Shown in pieces: positions 58,576-64,000 of a stretch of 64,000 nucleotides of DNA. Each line of letters opens with the position of its first letter. Positions within the stretch are counted from its first letter, which is position 1. Under the pieces are notes generated by a model. It ran no database searches. It had not been told where the DNA came from and saw nothing but the letters and a program-made list of their open reading frames with translations. This DNA is from Acanthosoma haemorrhoidale (taxonomy: Eukaryota; Arthropoda; Insecta; Hemiptera; Acanthosomatidae), in assembly GCA_930367205.1 (NCBI GenBank), contig OV884013.1, positions 117,080,869 to 117,144,868 on the forward strand, read 5' to 3'. Made by a program: the position numbers and the translations under genes.

Positions 58576-59934
58576 TTCTTCAATAGTATGGAAGTTTTTA
58601 TTATATGGAATTATGATAAGTAGGATTATATTTGTTCCAGGATAGTTAATAATTTTCTTTATCGATGATTTGTTAGAAACTTCTTATGCTTAGATATTTA
58701 GAACTTAGACCGAACTTCACCCTTCTATTACTTGTGGGAATCAAGTCAATGATGCCATCTATCCTATGTTGTCCTAAAGTATGCTCATCTAGTTACTGAC
58801 GAAACTTGTCCCAAGCTGTGGGCATCTCCACGCTGAATGATGGAAGTTAGGAGGAGAAAGAAGAAGGTGAAAAATATAATATACACTTTTCACTTTTGTA
58901 AATTCAAAATATTAAATGTAGTAATAAACATAGTTAAAAAAAAATTACAATTTAATTAGAGCATACAAGTACGGAATTTTCACAATTCGCAAATTAACTA
59001 CAATGAGTCAAAGTCACTAGCTTTAATGTAATCGGCCATTTTGCCTTGTAATCGCTAATTTGAAATTTATTGAGTTTTTGCTGTTTAAGCTTTGGCATCT
59101 CCAGCTAACTTACAAAACGGCTGGCATATTGATGCACACATATTCATTGTTGAGGTCTTGTTTCTAAACAGCGTTACTCTCGTTTTCACAGTAACTGCGA
59201 TATGATGAATCACCTTACATAAAAATACGTAAAAGATTAATTACAAGTGTTGCGATTGTAAAGGTGAGCTGCGAATCATATAATTTTTCCCGCCACCTTG
59301 AGAACAGCCTTGACTTTGCTTTGCTACAATAGGCAATTAATTCCCGCAGCCTAAACGTTTTAATTGAGAGCAGTAAGTGCAATTATGAAGCATGGGAAAT
59401 ATGGCAAGCGCGCAATGCTTAGGGTACAAATCATTTATTTTTACTAACATAGAATAACATAAGACAGAAATATCAGAAAGGCCAGTTTTAATTACTCTTG
59501 TTGTTTAACTTTATAATTACTTACGACGAGAATATTAAATTATAGTAATTCAACTGCAATTTTTGAGATTGAGCTCAATTTTCTTTGTAGCTTACGACTT
59601 AGAGCAAGCCGGATTGTTTACTTTGTAAAACGAGGAATGGCATTTGTATGAAAACAACTTGACAAACATAAAAAATACTATGTAGCCAGAAATTAAAAAT
59701 TCATTACTATTTATTAACAAAATAAATTATATTGTTTACTCGTAATAGGGTAGAAGTACTACTAAGGCTAACTCCAAAAATAACCAAAACCATAAATATG
59801 AAGGAACACCCCTATAACTATAATAGGTAGGTTAACACTACTTGTGGAGAGAAAATTCAAAAGCTGTCCGAGACATAAAGGAGAAAATGCATGGATCGCT
59901 GATTTGCGACATACAAACAAAATAAAGGGTGTCC
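58576..59934. other. 1.36-kb A+T-rich spacer
   Basis: No gene or repeat recognised. Ends with TA (59933-59934), the left half of the next element's target duplication. Confidence 0.5.
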
Positions 59935-60814
59935 CAGAATTAACGCAGTATTTGAATTTGCCGCCATTTGTGGAGTAAAGTGCTGGCAACCCTAAAAAAA
60001 CAAACAATTTGACAACTGACAGTTTAGGGTTAGTAAAAATGGAGCGATACACGATAGAACAACGTGTCTTTGTTGAACATTATCTCAAAAATAATGAAAG
60101 TTTGGCGGCCGCAGTTCGAAAATTTTTTACAAAATATGGTCGGAATAGTGTTTTGACTTCATCAACTGTGAAGAGATTAATTGAAAAATTTAGGGAGACT
60201 GGATCAGTTGGAGACACTAAACACACTGGTCGTCCAAAAACAAGCCGTTCAAATGTCAATATCGAAGCAGTGCGTGAGGGTGTTGTTGAAAATCCAGGAG
60301 CATCAATTCGGCGTCGTAAACACAGTTCTATGTGCCGAAATTGGATGATATTGATGTGGCCAATGTGTGGTTTAAACAAGATGGTGCCACATGCCATAGA
60401 GTCCAAGAAACAATACAAATACTGCATGAGACATTTCCAGGTCGTGTACTCTCTCGTTTCGGTGATCAGAATTGGCCCCCTAGATCGTGTGATTTAACAC
60501 CTTTAGATTTATTTTCATGGGGTTATTTAAAGTCAAAGGTGTATGTCAACAAGCCCACATCCACCCGTGCATTAAAAGAGGAAATTCGACGCTGCATCAA
60601 AGAAATTCATCCACATTTATGCCAAATGGTCATGGAAACTTCAACAAAAGTGTGCATATGTCAGCAAAGTCGTGAAGGCCATTTGCCCGATGTGTTATTC
60701 CATAAATAATCCTATCCTATTTACTTTATAATTCAATAAAAAAATAACAACAAAAATACTAAAAACTGTGTTTTCTATTTAAATCAAATCTTGTGTTAAT
60801 TCTAGAACACCCTT
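59935..60814 (+). mobile_element. ITm-1 element, best-preserved non-autonomous copy, 880 bp
   Basis: Termini aagggtgtcccagaattaac and gttaattctagaacaccctt are inverted repeats, with TA on both sides (59933-59934 and 60815-60816). The DNA-binding half lies in frame 60009-60497 (MERYTIEQRVF, SSTVKRLIEKFRETGS, GRPKTSRSNV). The catalytic half lies in a different frame, 60332-60709 (VPKLDDIDVANVWFKQDGAT, CDLTPLDLFSWG, SREGHLPDVLFHK). The two overlap at the shared junction RRRKHSSMCRNW, so the deletion is out of frame and no full transposase can be made. One codon near RVFVEH is lost. D-to-D spacing in the C-terminal half is 36 residues. Confidence 0.92.
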
Positions 60815-62423
60815 TAAAGTATGGTATCAAATTAAAGTCCTTGACAATGGCTGGAATTGCTTCCGTTTGTATGTTTTCTTTAAAAAAATTTCGTATGAAA
60901 CTACAATACTCTAAACGAAACCTCTGTCTTGTGTGAGCTGTGAGCAACAGGCTTCCTCGTTCTCTTTCCACCTGGAAGAAGTGCAAGGAACTAAAAAAAG
61001 AATTCAAACAGGGAAGTGAAGAGTATTGCACTCTGTCGAGGGATCACTATAATTCTGGGATTTGAATTAAATATAAAGTAGAACAGTATGGAGATGAGCC
61101 GGCGGTACGGTATCACCGGGGCAGGCCGCTTATTATCCCGAGTAATAACACGTTTAAATGAATAATGTTTATTCAATTACTCCTTATTTCAGATGGGTTT
61201 CTTCAATAGTGACCGCCCGGGCCTCAAGCATTTTTCAATGATACCTTCCTATCCCCGGTTTCCTAATGCTTCGAGTCAGGAGGCGAGGAACATCTCATCT
61301 GTATGCGTTGTTGCCTTTCTTCTTGAGCCCTGTACTCCAAGTGTGTATGAGAAATATGAAAGCGAAGGGTTTCCTCGATATTGAGTCTTTGATGACTTGT
61401 AATCATCCGCATCTTTCCTTTACAGATGATATCATCAAGTGATTAACACTAGACAGCAGGAACATTAATAATGTGAATAGTTAAGTTACTATTTCGCTTT
61501 AAATAGCTGCTTGAGATATTATTTATCATACTTGTTTCTGCACGGTTAGCAGATTGATTGAAATTGTATTAAAACATGAAATGTCAAGGTATCTTGCTTA
61601 AAATCCCTAGACGGATTTTAAATGTTTAGCGAGTATGAAATATAATTATCCCCCCCCCCTTATATTATTATAGCCCCTTCGTTACTGACTAAAAGGACAG
61701 ATTGTATTTTTTTTTATAAGTAAACTATTATCTGACTAAAAACAAGTACCAGACTTAGAATAGTATGACTTCAGAACCAATGAATGATATTTTTATGTAG
61801 ATAAAAAAACCAACGGACATACCACGTTGAACAGGTCGGTTGAAGTATTGAAACTCAATATAAAAAATTTCAAATTAGCGATTACAATTCAAAATCACAA
61901 GCATTTAGTTCAGAATATTGTCATTATGCCCGATCACATTGTAGCTGGTGACTTTGACTCATTGTAATTGAAGTTGCTTTATTTGCTATAGTCCTTTCCA
62001 TATCTATTTCTGTGTTTATTTAAAAAACACTCGATAACTATTTCTATAGGATTTGATTTTTTCTTTTTTTGCTAGGACAACTAAATACAAAGACTAAAAA
62101 AAAAAATAATTAGAAGTAATTCGAATAATAGATAAAATACAAAAAAAAACATCTAAATAATAATAGCAAGTTTCACTCGTATAATCGTTTTACTGTAAGT
62201 CCATTTATTGAAAGAACATGAGTGAAGTAGCTTTTTTATTTTATTTTTGTTGATAATAACTTTTAATAAGCGATAATTGATCACACTTTTTTAACGGCAA
62301 TGACTGTAATTTTCATATTTTCGATAAGATCCAATGTGACCTCAATTTAAAATTGCTAGGCACAAGCTTAAAAATGAAACTAAAGAAGGTACAGAAATGA
62401 ATTCTCACTGGTCATTATAATCA
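60815..62423. other. 1.6-kb spacer
   Basis: The 90-codon minus frame at 60759-61031 runs out of the ITm-1 terminus and is not meaningful. The 63-codon frame at 61193-61384 follows a pyrimidine-rich stretch ending in ttcag, which resembles a splice acceptor, but nothing else supports an exon. A short poly(C) run lies near 61651-61660. Confidence 0.4.
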
Positions 62424-63108
62424 GCTTTAATAATGATAAAATTACAATCTGCCTCATTGGGCAATAAGTAATTGTGATAAATGCTTTTAATCATACCATA
62501 ATTACTCGCTCATTCATACAGTATTCACAAACAGCCCAGAGACCTCCAACATACCCGTGGTTGTCACCTCCCTCGCATCCGAAAGAGGAAGTGGAGTCTT
62601 GGGAAGTCCCCCACGCTTCTCCATTTTTTTTTTTTTTTTTTTTTTCCTAAACCCCTCGAAGTTATACAATGAAAAATATTACAAGAAGCTTTGAAAATTT
62701 CTCCTCATTCTGCTATGCGCAGATGCATTTGAAGGAGTTCGTGTTACTCAACAATACAGGTTGTGGTTAATAGTAAAATAACATGAATACAAATCTAGGT
62801 GATGGGGCTCACCTTCAGTTTAAAAATGGGAGATAAAACGCTTCTCCATCAGCCACGTCGCTGGATAAGAGCCAGCAGAGGCTTGCCAAGAACGCGAGAG
62901 TCACAGACGCTCAGGACATGATTGGAAAAACTGGCCATTGCCAGGACTCCCACTGTTACGAATTTATAGCAAGTCACGAGACCACTGCTGTTTCAGTCTC
63001 CGAGGAGGATTATAGCGATGAGTGGTGCAGTGCAATGACTGTGCTAGGGGATTAGGGTGGTTGGATGGGTTACTATGGAATTTCATGAACTTGGAAAGGA
63101 TGAGTTAC
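62424..63108 (-). mobile_element. LINE-A 3' end interrupted by a LINE-B insertion, minus strand
   Basis: Minus-strand LINE-A from its terminus (ctttaataatgataaaatta) to the aaggatgagtt segment near 63108. It is interrupted between 62624 and 62838. Rejoining across the insertion restores the family order cccccacgcttctcc to atcagcc, using one copy of the 12-bp duplication. Confidence 0.85.
62625..62837 (-). mobile_element. 213-bp LINE-B-type insertion with 12-bp target duplication
   Basis: The insert has a 20-odd base poly(T) at the left (poly(A) of a minus-strand element), then cctaaacccctcgaag, gcagatgcatttgaagg and tgatggggctcaccttcag, as in 4508-4970 and 10445-10885. It is flanked by perfect acgcttctccat at 62613-62624 and 62838-62849, a sequence that belongs to the host LINE-A. 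LINE-B was therefore active after this LINE-A copy inserted. Confidence 0.88.
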
Positions 63109-63140
63109 TACATGATTATTTATTTTTTGTTTTTAAACAA

Positions 63141-63845
63141 CTTTATTATGATAAAATTACAATCTGCCTTATAAGGCAATAAGCAATTGCCATAAATAAT
63201 CTCATTCATACCATATTTACAATTCATCATTCACTCGCTCATTCATACAATATTTACAAACAGCGCTGAGAAGCCCCAATTTCACATGGTTGTCACCTCC
63301 CTCGAAAGAGGAAGTGGAGCCTTGGAAAGCCCCTGACGCTCCTCAGTCCGCCGCGTCACCGGATATGAGCCAGCGGAGGCTGGACAAGAGCGCGAGAGCC
63401 ACAGACGCTGTTACACATTTATAGCAGGTCACGCGGCCACTTCCGGTTTTGTCTCCGAGGAGGATTGAGTTCAAGAATGTAAGGTATATTAAGATCGTTA
63501 AAAAGGGTTTTGTTGCTGACGTAATAAGGGGCATTTACTGTTGTTCTCAGGAATTTAGATTGAAAGGATTGGTTAAGCTTGATGTTCGAATTTTGCTGTC
63601 CCTCATAGCTCTATTCCGTATGTCCAGATTGGCTTGAATATAACTTTGTAGATTAGTAATTTATTTTCTATTGAGAGATGGGATGTCCTTTGAAGTAGTC
63701 TGTACAGTTGCCCAAAGCGACTGTTTAGTTCTTGTCTTTTTAGCCTCGTATGTGGGTTCGAGATCAGCCGTTCGAGATGGAAGCCTAAATACCGTACTGC
63801 CTCAGTGCCGAACTAACTTGGATACAGGGAGAGAAATGAAATTCA
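63141..63845 (-). mobile_element. LINE-A copy with two internal deletions, minus strand
   Basis: Starts at ctttattatgataaaattac and runs through the 3' blocks. Near 63411 it loses the segment between cacagacgctg and ttacacatttatagc. Near 63467 it shows the ctccgaggaggatt to gagttcaagaatg junction shared with 58166-58575. It then continues through RT C-terminal coding (SIENKLL, LYRL, LKRQELN-type codons on the minus strand) to a 5' truncation near 63845 at ctccctgtatcc. Frameshifted. Confidence 0.85.
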
Positions 63846-64000
63846 AATAAACCAGTAGACAAGACTTGCGGCAGAGGGTGAAGGTAATGTGGGAACGTTT
63901 GGTGAAAACATCAAGTATTTGTTCGATAATGACTCGTTGTGGCAAACGTTCGTAGGGTTTAAACGAAATAGATTTGCCTAGTTTACAAAAGTAAATACTT
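63846..64000. other. End of window
   Basis: No recognisable feature. Confidence 0.4.

Noticed and set aside
61170..61384. Possible host exon after a tttcag acceptor-like site
   Set aside because: Only 63 codons with no recognisable domain, no donor site that I could pair and no neighbouring exon.
1..64000. A previously undescribed multi-gene system
   Set aside because: No cluster of non-transposon coding genes is present. The recognisable coding sequence is all transposable-element debris, so no such system can be supported from this window.

Overview
This window looks like intergenic, repeat-dominated DNA from an insect nuclear genome. It is strongly A+T-rich, has no operon-like gene packing, and every reading frame I can recognise belongs to a transposable element. 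Those elements are Tc1/mariner-superfamily transposases, non-LTR retrotransposon (LINE) reverse transcriptase tails and a classical mariner. The mixture would suit a large-genome insect, possibly Hemiptera, but that assignment is inference. I found no supportable host protein-coding gene, rRNA, functional tRNA, CRISPR array or microbial system.

Four element groups explain most of the recognisable sequence. (1) ITm-1 is a Tc1/mariner-like family with TA target duplications and termini like aagggtgtcccagaatta. At least ten copies or fragments are present (7070, 16263, 27385, 28763, 34780, 36416, 49331, 51985, 52839, 59935). At least four share one internal deletion that removes the first catalytic region, so they are non-autonomous. 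(2) LINE-A has a Jockey/CR1-like RT C-terminus and a 3' end of type attttatcataataaag without poly(A); there are fourteen or more 5'-truncated copies. (3) LINE-B ends in aggggctatga plus poly(A). Three insertions have clear 11-12 bp target-site duplications. (4) Single elements are a 1,211-bp hAT-type element with a perfect 8-bp duplication nested in a LINE (11097-12307), an internally deleted mariner (46907-47776) and a 364-bp MITE-like palindrome (44899-45262).

Layout: 1-10 kb holds LINE fragments plus the ITm-1 copy with the longest uninterrupted frame. 10.4-12.8 kb is a stack of LINE, LINE and nested hAT. 17.7-25.3 kb is a duplicated module (unique segments A and B followed by a 29-bp minisatellite) whose second copy is split by about 4.06 kb that contains an 86-bp tandem repeat. 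27-37 kb carries several ITm-1 copies, including one fragment bracketed by 47-bp direct repeats and containing an in-frame 21-bp expansion. 38.2-38.8 kb is a degenerate 209-bp tandem repeat. 42.35-42.95 kb is a 20-bp minisatellite with 240-bp higher-order structure. 43-64 kb is dominated by LINE-A on both strands with further ITm-1 copies.

Nothing here forms a pathway. The value of the window is its record of nested insertion, deletion and repeat expansion. Boundaries are by-eye comparisons between copies within the window and are usually good to within about 10 bp; element names are local labels, not database names.
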